Assembly (NCBI RefSeq): GCF_001598555.1
Contig: NZ_BCZE01000009.1
Coordinates: forward strand, 140,839-204,838
Length of the DNA: 64,000 nucleotides
Direction of reading: 5' to 3'
From: Novosphingobium rosa NBRC 15208
Lineage (GTDB): Bacteria > Pseudomonadota > Alphaproteobacteria > Sphingomonadales > Sphingomonadaceae
Shown: one piece after another, positions 8,929 through 17,492 of the stretch
Layout: each line of letters starts with the position of its first letter
How positions within the stretch are numbered: the first letter of the stretch is position 1
Notes under the pieces: generated by a model
Seen by the model: only the letters and a program-made list of their open reading frames with translations
What the model was told of the DNA's origin: nothing
The model's database searches: none
Position numbers and translations under genes: made by a program

Positions 8929-11900
8929 ATGGCGCATCCCCGATGGCACGTCGCGATCAAGCTTGCCTGCTCGCGGATCGCGCTGGCCAGCGCCTGCGTG
9001 GCCGCGGCTGTGGGAGCTCCTGTTCAGGCACAGGCGCCTGACGGGCTGCTGTTCCGCGCACCGCTTGACACCGGTTTCGATGCGGCCGTCTCGGGCGGTG
9101 ACGCCGCGCCCAATTTCCGCAGCGATGTGTCCATTGTGAAAGACGGCGCTATCGGAGGGGCGGGGCGCTGGTCCGATGGCGGCTATGTCGCATGGAATGC
9201 GCCGGGCAATATCTATGCCCAGCGCGGCACACTTTCCTTCTTCTGGCGCAGCCATACGCCGGTGGGCGAGGCGCCTTTCGTGATCTTCCGCGCCGGGGCG
9301 GGCGACCATTCCAGCTGGGACATGGCCTTTCTGCGCCTCGACTGGAACGGCCATGGTTTCGACGCCTTCGTCACCGATGCCAACCTTTCGCGGGTGCGTG
9401 TCAGCTGGACGATGCCCACGCCGATGTCCACGTCGCTGGGCCCCGATGCCTGGCACCATATCGCCTTCGCCTGGGACGAGACCCAGGGCGTGCGCCTGTT
9501 CTGGGACGGCAAGGAGGTGGCCGCGAAGAAACAGGCCGCCGATCTCGATATGGCGCTCGATCAGTTCGGTCTGGCCGGGCGCGTGATCGCGCCGCATCAG
9601 GTGCAAAGCCGCTACAATTTCATGCGCGGCTCCGATCTCGACGATATTCGCGTCTATGACCATATGCTTAGCGGCGATCAGGTGGCCCAACTGGCCGCGC
9701 AGCAGCAACCTGCTGGGGGCCCTGCGCCTGTCGCGGCGGATATTCGCAAGGCCTGGCTCCACCGCTTCGGCTGGGACACGCAGAGCCCCGCGCCGCTGGA
9801 GAGCAAGGTCACCACCATCCGCAAGGTGGAATTCGCCGACGCCAAGGATCTGAAGGAATGGATGTGGAAGGGCGTGGACGGCATTGCCGAAACCACCTGG
9901 CCCGGCGTCTACAACCGCTCGCGCCTGCCGGGGCGTGACGATTATTTCGAGCTGCCCGACTGGAACGTCTATGTCGAAGGCGGCAAGACCTATCAGCTGA
10001 CCGTGCCCAGGGATGCCGCCTTCAACCGCGTGGAAATCCGTGGCGCGGCCTATGGTGCGCTGGAATGGTCGGGCGATGGCCGGTCCGCATGGAAGAAGCT
10101 GGCGACGCGCCCGCAAGGCGTGGTCCATTCGTTGACCGATACGCCGACCACGACGGGCGGCACGCTGCGCTTTACCAATGTGATGCAGGAACAGCCCATT
10201 CAGGAGATCTGGGCCTACAACATCCATGCCGGCGAGGTGCCCAAGGGCACGTTCCAGCTCAGCTACACCGTGCGGGCCGATGCGGCATCGGATCTGGGGG
10301 CGCTAACGTCGCTCAATGCCCATATCGCGGGCCGCTATCCTGCCAATGAACGCGCCACCGTGGTCGCCTTGCCGACGAGTGGCGTGAAGGCGGCGGTGGG
10401 TGCGGGTGCTGCGGGGGCTTCGGGCAAGGCGCGGCGCAATGCCGATGATCTGCCGCTGGTCCATGTGCTGATCCCCTCGAACTTTGGCGATGCCCCGGCG
10501 GATCGGCCGCTGGCCCGCGCCTGGAACTATGGTTGGGAGAATGTGCATGACGGGCTGGACGGCATCGCGCTCGATCTGCCTGCTATGGACGCCAAACCCA
10601 ATGCGCAGGGGCTGATCCCGCTCGACATCCGCGTGAAAGATCCGATCTGGCCGGACCGCGACATGATCGATGTGCAGGTTTCGGTCCGCCCGGGCGAGGC
10701 GCGCACGCTCTGGCTCGACCTGCGCGACCGTATCCTCACCGCTGACAGCCTCTATCTCACCATTGCCTCGGCAGCGCCGGATTTCGGGCCGAAGTCCATC
10801 GATGGCATGAACGTCCGCATGGTCTTCAAGGACCGTGATGCGGCCAAGATCGAGCATATCGCCGACCGCTTCAATCAGGTGAAGGACAATTGGGCCTTTC
10901 TGGTGGAGGAACACACCGCCTCCAAGCGCGCCCGGCTGTATCAGCGGCTCTATGGCGACATCACCGATCTGCTGCGCGTCGATCCCGACAATCTGGAGGC
11001 ACGTCGCTATTGGGCCGATATCGGCTATTCCGAGGACCAGCTGCCGCCCTTCGTTCAACCTGAAGCGCCAGCAGGCATGCCGCTCTGGGCGTTCCGCCAG
11101 CTTGAGGATCTGAAACTCACCCGCCAGTTTGTGAACTGGTGGATCGACAACCGCCAGGTGCCTTATGGCGATTTCGGCGGCGGCATTTCCGACGACACCG
11201 ATCTGGTCGAGCAATGGCCCGGCCTTGCGTTGATGGGGGTCGATCCGGACAAGATCAATGTCTCGCTGCGGGCGCTGTCCGATGCGGTCTACAAGAACGG
11301 GATGATCGTCAACGGGCTGAGCTATATCACCAGCGATGAACTCCACGTCTATGAGGAAGGCATCAATTCCGATGCCGAGCGGCTCTACCTCAACTGGGGC
11401 GAACCCAAGGCGGTCGAGCGCATCATGGCCACGGTCAAAGCGCTGGGCGGGCTGATCCGGGTGAACCCGGCGGGCCATATGCATATCTCGTCGAGCTGGT
11501 ATGGTGGACGGAAGATTTACCATGACGAGCCATGGGCATGGCAGAAGCCCTATGGCTTCGTGATCATGCATAGCCCGATCCTGCTGGGCACCTTCAACGC
11601 CGATCCCACAGCGCGCGGGTTGGTGACGGGGGTGATCGATGGTCTGCTGGCTCATGGCAAGCAGGGGGCCAACGGCCTCTGGAGTTTCCCCAACGATATC
11701 AGCTTCGACCATGACACCGAGCGGGCGGGCGATGGTGGCGGCGCCTCGGTGCCAATGCAGTCGGCCTGGGCGGCGTGGCGCTTTACCGGCGATGACAAAT
11801 ATCTGCGCCCGGTGCTGGCGCGCGTCGGCAAGGATAATTTCGGTGCTCTGGCCGAGCTTAACGAGAATGCCGTTACGGCGTTGGGCAAGCGCGCCGACTG

Positions 11901-12789
11901 GAAGGATGCGGTGCTGAAAAAGGCGAAGGGCGGCGATGATTTCTCCCGCTTCGAGGCGTGGAACAGCACGGGTGACCACGCCTGGCTGGAAGCGCTCAAC
12001 GCCCATGGCATCGCCGACAAGAGCCAGCACATGTATATGTACACGCAGGGCCACTGGTGGACCGACCGCGTGGAGGCCCCCAACGAATTGCTTCAGCGCG
12101 AACGCCTTGGCGGCATCGGCCTGAAGCGCGGCCAGTCCTATCCGGGCAATGCCGTCAGCTGGCGTTTTGCCGATCCCGAGGCGGCGGTGAAGGTTGCCAT
12201 TCTGGTGCGCGACGCCACGCCCGAGCGCTTCACCGTGGTGGCCTACAACACCACGCCCAGCGAGCAGCGCGCTGATATGGGCACGTGGAACGTGACGGCG
12301 GGCCAATGGGAGATGACACAGGGCATCGCTCCCTCTGGCGGCGATGTTGCGCAGGGCGATGTCGCCACGCGCATGGTGGAGCTGGAGCGCAGCGGTTCAT
12401 TGCCCGTCAGCTTCGCCCCCGGCGCCACCACCGTCATGACCTTCCGCCTCAGGCAGAAGGCCGACACCCAGCCCGAGCATCGCCCGGACCTTGGCATCGG
12501 GGCTGACGATGTCGTGCGCAAGGGCAACCAACTCTCGGTGACCGTCCATAGCCTTGGCTCGGTGGCTGCGCCTGCGGGCAAGGTGATGCTGGAAACGGCG
12601 GAGGGCAAGGTGCTCGCCACCGCTGCCGTCCCCGCGCTGGAGGCCCCGGGCGACCTGCGCGCCAAAACCGCGAAGGTGACGCTGACCGTTCCCGGCGGCG
12701 CCCCCGCCACGCTGCGCGTTCGGGTTTCGACCGGCTCGCCGGAGGTGACCCAGCGCAACAATGTCGTCACCTTGGGGGAGACGCGCTGA
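8929..12789 (+). CDS. large secreted LamG-domain protein, probable glycan-acting enzyme
   Basis: 1286 residues. It has a signal peptide ending near PVQAQA (residue 35), then a LamG/concanavalin-A-like domain at about residues 40-260 (SFFWRSHTP, WHHIAFAWDETQGVRLFWDGKEV, SDLDDIRVYDHMLS). A beta-rich middle follows, then a Trp/Tyr/His-rich region at about 720-1060 (YGDFGGGISDDTDLVEQWPG, HMHISSSWYGG, HMYMYTQGHWWTDR) that looks like an alpha/alpha-barrel catalytic or binding core. The C-terminus (about 1190-1286) is CARDB-like (LSVTVHSLGSVAAPAGKV, TQRNNVVTLGE). I cannot assign a CAZy family. The ATG at 8929 has a purine-rich GAGAGAGGAA ribosome site. The LacI-type palindrome upstream supports a carbohydrate role, which is inference. 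It stands alone as a transcription unit. Confidence 0.75.
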   Translation: MAHPRWHVAIKLACSRIALASACVAAAVGAPVQAQAPDGLLFRAPLDTGFDAAVSGGDAAPNFRSDVSIVKDGAIGGAGRWSDGGYVAWNAPGNIYAQRGTLSFFWRSHTPVGEAPFVIFRAGAGDHSSWDMAFLRLDWNGHGFDAFVTDANLSRVRVSWTMPTPMSTSLGPDAWHHIAFAWDETQGVRLFWDGKEVAAKKQAADLDMALDQFGLAGRVIAPHQVQSRYNFMRGSDLDDIRVYDHMLSGDQVAQLAAQQQPAGGPAPVAADIRKAWLHRFGWDTQSPAPLESKVTTIRKVEFADAKDLKEWMWKGVDGIAETTWPGVYNRSRLPGRDDYFELPDWNVYVEGGKTYQLTVPRDAAFNRVEIRGAAYGALEWSGDGRSAWKKLATRPQGVVHSLTDTPTTTGGTLRFTNVMQEQPIQEIWAYNIHAGEVPKGTFQLSYTVRADAASDLGALTSLNAHIAGRYPANERATVVALPTSGVKAAVGAGAAGASGKARRNADDLPLVHVLIPSNFGDAPADRPLARAWNYGWENVHDGLDGIALDLPAMDAKPNAQGLIPLDIRVKDPIWPDRDMIDVQVSVRPGEARTLWLDLRDRILTADSLYLTIASAAPDFGPKSIDGMNVRMVFKDRDAAKIEHIADRFNQVKDNWAFLVEEHTASKRARLYQRLYGDITDLLRVDPDNLEARRYWADIGYSEDQLPPFVQPEAPAGMPLWAFRQLEDLKLTRQFVNWWIDNRQVPYGDFGGGISDDTDLVEQWPGLALMGVDPDKINVSLRALSDAVYKNGMIVNGLSYITSDELHVYEEGINSDAERLYLNWGEPKAVERIMATVKALGGLIRVNPAGHMHISSSWYGGRKIYHDEPWAWQKPYGFVIMHSPILLGTFNADPTARGLVTGVIDGLLAHGKQGANGLWSFPNDISFDHDTERAGDGGGASVPMQSAWAAWRFTGDDKYLRPVLARVGKDNFGALAELNENAVTALGKRADWKDAVLKKAKGGDDFSRFEAWNSTGDHAWLEALNAHGIADKSQHMYMYTQGHWWTDRVEAPNELLQRERLGGIGLKRGQSYPGNAVSWRFADPEAAVKVAILVRDATPERFTVVAYNTTPSEQRADMGTWNVTAGQWEMTQGIAPSGGDVAQGDVATRMVELERSGSLPVSFAPGATTVMTFRLRQKADTQPEHRPDLGIGADDVVRKGNQLSVTVHSLGSVAAPAGKVMLETAEGKVLATAAVPALEAPGDLRAKTAKVTLTVPGGAPATLRVRVSTGSPEVTQRNNVVTLGETR

Positions 12790-12815
12790 TGCGGCGCTAA
12801 GCTTGGCAACAGGAT

Positions 12816-12841
12816 CTCCGCCCCGTCGCGCCGGGGCGGAG
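12816..12841 (+). terminator. strong GC hairpin after the LamG gene
   Basis: CTCCGCCCCG and CGGGGCGGAG form a perfect 10-bp stem around a TCGCGC loop, 26 bp after the stop codon. No T-run follows, so it is either a weak intrinsic terminator or an mRNA 3' end stabiliser. Confidence 0.5.
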
Positions 12842-12977
12842 GTCTGATGTCGCCCCGGCCACTATGCAAATACAATGTGAAACAGAGTTTTGTCGGCTGG
12901 AAGCGCTATGCCGTGCCGCCCTAGATAGACCGTCCCCGGCGCCGAGATCGGCGCGCCGCCCGGATGGACGTGTCCCC

Positions 12978-14423
12978 GTGACCACACAACAGCTGCATTT
13001 CGTGATCCCCACCTATCGCCTGCGTGATGTGGGCGAGACCGTCGAAGCCTATGACGAAAACTTCTCCCGCTGCGGCCAGAGCGCGCCGATCACCGTCTTC
13101 GACGATTCCTCCATCGCCAACCATCAGAAATATTACGACACGCTGGAAGCCACCCGCACCCAGAATGAGGTGTGGTATGTGGGGCCGGCGGAAAAGGAGC
13201 AGTTCCTCGGCTACATTTGCCGCCGCCTGAAAGACCGCAAGCTGGATATGCTGGTGCGCAACCTGTTCCGCCCCAGCTATGGCGGCAACCGCAATTTCAC
13301 GCTGATGTACACGCTGGGCGACCTGATGGTCAGCGCCGACGACGATATGCGCCCCTATGCGCTGATCGAGGACAGCCCCGAGGCTCTGGGCGAAAACGAG
13401 GTCAGCCGAGGCAAGCTGATCCCGCGCGGCGCCAATGGCCACAGCCGCAAGTCTTTCGACATCCTCGCCTCGTTCCGCGATGTGCTGGGCCGCACCGTGG
13501 CGGAGGCTCCCGCCAATTACGATCAGGGCGAGCTGCTGCTCGATTCCGCGATGGATCTGGAGAGCAACACCTCGCTGGGCTTCTGCCGCGACAATGCGCT
13601 GGCGCTGCAGCCCGGCACGCTGCCGCGCGGCGGCATCATCAAGATGGCCCAGACCTTCCGCACCGGCACCAATGACATCGATGCGGTCGATTACGTCGAC
13701 ATGTTCCTCGACGATCCCGAAGAGATCGACGCCGAAAGGCTGAACGACACCTATGTGATGGTCAATTTCCGCCCATGCCTCACCAATGTGAACTGGCGGA
13801 TGGATTGCGGCGTGGCGGGCTATGACAACACCACCGGCCTGCCGCCTTTCTTCCCCACAAGGCTGCGTTTCGAGGATTACATCTATCGCCTGTGGATCCA
13901 GCAATCGGGCTTTGTGGCGGCGCATGTCGATTCCGCGCAGACCCACATCAAGAACGCCTATATGCGCAATCCGCTGGCCGCCGAGGTGTTCAACGAGGCG
14001 ATCTGCGGGCTTTTGAAGCGCAAGTTCCGCTCCACCCTGCGCAAGACCGACGAATGGGGCATCGCCTTTGATTATGACGGCCATGTCTCGCTGGAGGATA
14101 GCCAGCAGATATTGGACGATGCCCGTTCGCTGCACGCCCGGGTGCTGGCCGCCATCGATCATGCGCGCCATGATGACCGGCGCATGGCGCTGGGCCAGTT
14201 CGCCGCGGGCCTGTCGCGCACCTTCTATGATTTCGAGCCGGATTTCTTCCAGCAGAATGTCAGCCGTATCGTCGATGATGAGGTGGGGCTGATCCGTGCC
14301 TCGCTGGAAATCTGGCCGACCTTGCTGGAGATCGTTTACTTCAAACGCCACACCCGCAGCCTGCCGATGCGCCGGGTGCGCAACAAGACGCGAACCCCGC
14401 GCGGCGCCAAGGTGGCGGCGTGA
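12978..14423 (+). CDS. glycosyltransferase-like protein
   Basis: About 481 residues from GTG 12978; the frame extends upstream to 12864, but the homology-like part begins at QLHFVIPTYRLRDVGETVEAY. The HFVIPTYR start, the VFDDSS segment, and a later SADDDMRPY (Asp-rich, like the metal-binding DXD of GT-A enzymes) resemble family 2 glycosyltransferases. The middle holds NWRMDCGVAGYDNTTGLPPFFP and RFEDYIYRLW, typical of a nucleotide-sugar-type fold that positions an acidic residue late. Neither the substrate nor the exact family can be named. A short membrane-type gene overlaps its stop codon. Confidence 0.55.
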   Translation: MTTQQLHFVIPTYRLRDVGETVEAYDENFSRCGQSAPITVFDDSSIANHQKYYDTLEATRTQNEVWYVGPAEKEQFLGYICRRLKDRKLDMLVRNLFRPSYGGNRNFTLMYTLGDLMVSADDDMRPYALIEDSPEALGENEVSRGKLIPRGANGHSRKSFDILASFRDVLGRTVAEAPANYDQGELLLDSAMDLESNTSLGFCRDNALALQPGTLPRGGIIKMAQTFRTGTNDIDAVDYVDMFLDDPEEIDAERLNDTYVMVNFRPCLTNVNWRMDCGVAGYDNTTGLPPFFPTRLRFEDYIYRLWIQQSGFVAAHVDSAQTHIKNAYMRNPLAAEVFNEAICGLLKRKFRSTLRKTDEWGIAFDYDGHVSLEDSQQILDDARSLHARVLAAIDHARHDDRRMALGQFAAGLSRTFYDFEPDFFQQNVSRIVDDEVGLIRASLEIWPTLLEIVYFKRHTRSLPMRRVRNKTRTPRGAKVAA

Positions 14424-14644
14424 TGCTGGTTCTGATGATCGCCGGGTGGGGCGCCCTGCTGGCCGCCTATTATCGCACTCATGCCCGTCGCCGTCACCGG
14501 GCAGCGGCTAAAACCGGAGGCTGGACGCCATCATGGCCAGCGTTGAGCATCGTGCACCTCGCCGCAAGCCCCAGCGCCCTGTGCGATCGGTTACCGCGGA
14601 ACCGAAAGCCCGGATCACGGGCCGATTGTCCTTGCTGCGGGTGA
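14423..14644 (+). CDS. small hypothetical protein, possible N-terminal membrane segment
   Basis: 74 codons starting at the ATG that overlaps the TGA of the glycosyltransferase-like gene (a GTG three bases earlier is also possible). The N-terminus MLVLMIAGWGALLAAYY is a plausible membrane segment followed by a basic stretch (RTHARRRHRAAAK). The second half is Cys/Pro-rich and less protein-like. Translational coupling to the upstream gene is the main argument for it. Confidence 0.35.
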   Translation: MLVLMIAGWGALLAAYYRTHARRRHRAAAKTGGWTPSWPALSIVHLAASPSALCDRLPRNRKPGSRADCPCCG

Positions 14645-14675
14645 ACGCCGCCACCCCCAAGGAAAGGATGCCGAC

Positions 14676-15122
14676 ATGAACCATCGCGACCTTTTGCATC
14701 GGCTGGCGGGCGTTGCCTTTATGGCGGGGGCCGGCGCCAGCACATGCGTTCATCGCGCGGTCTGGCAAGCTCATGCCTCCGGCCCGGCGACGGCGCTGGA
14801 GGGAGGGCTCGGCATGCTGACCTTCTTCCTGGGCAGTCTTGGTTTGCTGCTGCTGATCGGCGGCAGCAGCCTGCGTGATGGCTGGAAGCGCGATTGCGAG
14901 CAGGCAGCAAGGCGGCGTGAGGGACGGGGGGCGAAACCTGCCGAACCGCTCGATCCCGAAACCGAGCATCGCCGCACCATGGCCGATGCGGTGCATGCCA
15001 TGGCCTTTGCCGGGCCGCGCGCAGCACTGGCGACATGTCTGGTGATGCAGGCCCGTCAGGCGGCGTTGCGGCCCCGAACCTCAGGCAAGGCGGAACGGGG
15101 TTCTATCGCAGATAGGATTTGA
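14676..15122 (+). CDS. small membrane protein, unknown function
   Basis: 148 residues with a good ribosome site (AAGGAAAGG, eight bases before ATG). There are two hydrophobic segments, LLHRLAGVAFMAGAGAS at the start and LGMLTFFLGSLGLLLLIGG at about residues 48-66, then a basic, charged cytoplasmic tail. No recognisable domain. It follows the glycosyltransferase-like gene and the small ORF in the same direction, and its end overlaps by 20 bp, tail to tail, with the CsoR-type regulator on the other strand. Confidence 0.55.
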   Translation: MNHRDLLHRLAGVAFMAGAGASTCVHRAVWQAHASGPATALEGGLGMLTFFLGSLGLLLLIGGSSLRDGWKRDCEQAARRREGRGAKPAEPLDPETEHRRTMADAVHAMAFAGPRAALATCLVMQARQAALRPRTSGKAERGSIADRI

Positions 15123-15381
15123 TGATGGCCACCAGCTCTTCCGCTGCCTGCACTTTGGGGTCGCTGCCCGGCAATTGCGGGTCCACCATATGCTCGCGGA
15201 TATGGTCCTCGATGACTTCGGCGATAAAGCCCTCCAGCGCCCCCCGGCAGGCGGTGGCCTGCTGGAGCACCTTGGCGCATTCCACCTCGCCGTCCACCGC
15301 GCGTTCCAGCGCATCGATCTGCCCGCGCAGCCGCTTGAGCCGGTTGAGGAGCTTCTGCTTTTCCGACGCAACGTGACCCAT
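15103..15381 (-). CDS. CsoR/RcnR-family metal-sensing repressor
   Basis: 92 residues from the ATG at 15381, chosen over an upstream in-frame ATG (15408) because AAAGGG sits six bases before it and because the upstream start would run through the operator. The all-helical DUF156 fold is clear: EKQKLLNRLKRLRGQIDALERAV, then CAKVLQQATACRGALEGFIAEVIEDHIREH. Counting from this start, His3, Cys35, His60 and His64 are all present, the four ligands used by E. coli RcnR for Ni/Co. CsoR has Cys-His-Cys, and FrmR lacks the last His. A nickel/cobalt-type sensor is therefore more likely than a copper or formaldehyde one. It probably represses itself, and perhaps the divergent ABC operon, from the operator at 15407-15423. 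Confidence 0.85.
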   Translation of the reverse strand: MGHVASEKQKLLNRLKRLRGQIDALERAVDGEVECAKVLQQATACRGALEGFIAEVIEDHIREHMVDPQLPGSDPKVQAAEELVAIIKSYLR

Positions 15382-15406
15382 GCTCTGCCCTTTAAGCCTT
15401 GATGGC

Positions 15407-15423
15407 ATACTCCCCTAGGGTAT
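15407..15423. promoter_or_regulatory. candidate CsoR/RcnR operator
   Basis: ATAC-TCCCCTAGG-GTAT: an inverted repeat with a G/C tract in the middle, the layout recognised by CsoR/RcnR-family repressors (for example TACT-G-tract-AGTA for RcnR). It lies 26-42 bp upstream of the regulator's ATG and faces the ABC transporter operon on the other side. Confidence 0.65.
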
Positions 15424-15484
15424 AGAAGCGCCCAAGTCGAGTCGCTCCGCCATGGTGGGGCGCTCGATTTCAGAAGGACCAACC

Positions 15485-15601
15485 ATGCCACGAAGTTGCC
15501 AGCAAAACGCCGACGAATGCGACAGTAGGCCCTCGCAGCCTGCTTTTCGCCTTGCGTCGCCGCAAGCAGCTTTCCCCTGCGGGACCGCGCGCGTGATCTG
15601 A
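15485..15601 (+). CDS. possible 38-residue Cys-containing peptide / leader ORF
   Basis: A short frame directly downstream of the CsoR-type operator with a strong ribosome site (AGAAGGA, six bases before ATG). It begins MPRSCQQNADECDSRPS and contains three cysteines. It ends 121 bp before the ABC permease start and encloses a small hairpin (15551-15566). It could be a regulated small protein, an upstream leader ORF, or chance. The gap 15382-15722 has no larger gene. Confidence 0.3.
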   Translation: MPRSCQQNADECDSRPSQPAFRLASPQAAFPCGTARVI

Positions 15602-15618
15602 TCCGTGGTCGGCCCGGG

Positions 15619-15636
15619 CGGGAAGCGCGCTTCCCG
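15619..15636. promoter_or_regulatory. perfect 18-bp palindrome before the ABC operon
   Basis: CGGGAAGCG-CGCTTCCCG is a perfect palindrome with no loop, 87 bp before the permease start. No T-run follows, so an operator or an mRNA hairpin is more likely than a terminator. Confidence 0.35.
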
Positions 15637-15722
15637 TTCCAAGGACCCGATCATGACCTGTTTTATTGCTATGACCCATGCTGGCGCGCCGCTGGCTGCC
15701 TCTCGCACAGGGGAGGCGGCCC

Positions 15723-17468
15723 ATGAAGGCTGAGCGCCATGCTCCCCGCGCGCTTCCGGTCTTTTCCCGGATGCTGCGCCTCTCTCGCCCCAGCCGCGAG
15801 GATGCGCTGGCCTTTGCCCTGCTCGCGGCGCTGGCGCTGCTGGTGTTTCGCGGGGCGGAGGGGGCGATCCAGCCGCTCTCCTCGCTGCATCTGGCGCCGG
15901 TGACGCTCGATCCCGCGCAACTGCCCTATTACGCGCTGCGCACCGTGCTGCGCATGTTCGCCGCGCTGCTGGCCTCCACCCTTTTCACGCTGGTGGTGGC
16001 CACGCTGGCGGCGCGCAGCAAGGCGGCGGGGCAGATCATCGTGCCCGCGCTCGATATCCTGCAATCGGTGCCGATCCTGGGGTTTCTGACCTTCACGGTC
16101 ACCTTCTTCATGAACCTGTTTCCCGGCAATGTGCTTGGGGTGGAGCTGGCCAGCGTCTTTGCCATCTTCACCTCTCAGGCGTGGAACATGGCGTTCAGCT
16201 TCTATCAGTCGCTGCGCAACCTGCCCGGCGATCTCGAGGAAGCCTGTCAGGGTTTCGCCCTGCCGCCGATCCGGCGTTTCATGCGTCTGGACCTGCCCTA
16301 TGCCACCCCCGCGCTGGTGTGGAATGCGATGATGTCGATGTCGGGCGGGTGGTTCTTCGTGGTGGCCTCGGAGGCGATCACCGTGGGCAACACCACCGTC
16401 ACCCTGCCGGGCATTGGATCATACCTTGCCATCGCCATCGCGCATCAGGACTTCCGCAGCGTGGGCTGGGCGGTGGGCATGATGGCGCTGGTGATCGTGG
16501 CCTATGACCAGCTGTTCTTCCGCCCCATCGTCGCCTGGGCCGACCGCTTCCGCTTCGAGCAGACGGCCGGCAGCGAACGCCCCGCCAGCTGGCTGTTCGA
16601 TCTGCTGCGCCGCACCCGGCTGCTGCCGCTGATCTTCCGCCCGGTAACGGAGCTCGGCAATCTGCTGCTGGCGCTGGAGCCAACACTGCGCCCCCGCCGC
16701 GCCATCTCGCCCCGTCAGCCCAACCCATGGGCCGGGCGCCTCTGGCAGGCCGCGATCTGGCTGAGCGTGACCGCCGTTCTGTGCTGGACTGCGCGCTATA
16801 TCCTCTCCGCGCTCAGCCTGATGGAGGTGGCGCGGGTGCTGGGGCTCGCTACGCTGACGATGCTGCGCGTGATCGTGCTGATCGCGCTGGCAAGCGTGGT
16901 CTGGGTGCCGCTGGGCGTGGCGATCGGCCTGCGCCCGCGTCTGGCCGAGGCGGTGCAGCCCATCGCCCAGTTCCTCGCGGCCTTTCCGGCCAATGTGCTG
17001 TTTCCCTTCGCGGTGATCGCCATCGTGCGCTGGCAGCTGATGCCCGATATCTGGCTTTCGCCGCTGATGATCCTGGGCACGCAGTGGTACATCCTGTTCA
17101 ACGTCATCGCCGGGGCCAGCGCCATTCCCACCGATCTGCGCGAGGTGGCCGACATGTTCGGGCTGAAGGGCTGGCAATGGTGGCGGCAGGTCGCTCTGCC
17201 CGCGATCTTCCCCTATTACATCACCGGTGCGCTGACCGCCTCGGGCGGCTCGTGGAACGCCTCCATCGTGGCCGAAGCCGTGACATGGGGCGATCGCCAT
17301 CTGCAGGCCCATGGCCTTGGCGCCTATATCGCGCAGGCCACCACCGATGGCCATGTGCCTCAGGTGGCGCTGGGCATCGGGGTGATGAGTCTTTTCGTTC
17401 TCGGCTTCAACCGTCTGGTCTGGCGGCCGCTCTACGCCTTTGGCGAGCGCCGCCTGAGCCTGTCCTGA
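15723..17468 (+). CDS. ABC transporter permease with two fused permease domains
   Basis: About 581 residues from ATG 15723, chosen for the AGGGGAGG ribosome site; an in-frame ATG at 15678 lacks one. Two complete binding-protein-dependent permease domains are fused. The first (about residues 25-260) has an EEACQGFALPPIRRFMRLDLPYATPAL EAA-loop. The second (about 360-575) has DLREVADMFGLKGWQWWRQVALPAIFP. These are SsuC/TauC/NrtB-type sequences, usually annotated as nitrate/sulfonate/bicarbonate transport, but the substrate cannot be read from the sequence. No periplasmic binding-protein gene is nearby. It forms an operon with the ATPase 24 bp downstream and faces the CsoR-type repressor. Confidence 0.8.
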   Translation: MKAERHAPRALPVFSRMLRLSRPSREDALAFALLAALALLVFRGAEGAIQPLSSLHLAPVTLDPAQLPYYALRTVLRMFAALLASTLFTLVVATLAARSKAAGQIIVPALDILQSVPILGFLTFTVTFFMNLFPGNVLGVELASVFAIFTSQAWNMAFSFYQSLRNLPGDLEEACQGFALPPIRRFMRLDLPYATPALVWNAMMSMSGGWFFVVASEAITVGNTTVTLPGIGSYLAIAIAHQDFRSVGWAVGMMALVIVAYDQLFFRPIVAWADRFRFEQTAGSERPASWLFDLLRRTRLLPLIFRPVTELGNLLLALEPTLRPRRAISPRQPNPWAGRLWQAAIWLSVTAVLCWTARYILSALSLMEVARVLGLATLTMLRVIVLIALASVVWVPLGVAIGLRPRLAEAVQPIAQFLAAFPANVLFPFAVIAIVRWQLMPDIWLSPLMILGTQWYILFNVIAGASAIPTDLREVADMFGLKGWQWWRQVALPAIFPYYITGALTASGGSWNASIVAEAVTWGDRHLQAHGLGAYIAQATTDGHVPQVALGIGVMSLFVLGFNRLVWRPLYAFGERRLSLS

Positions 17469-17492
17469 TTCAAAAATTTCCGGAGATTTCCC

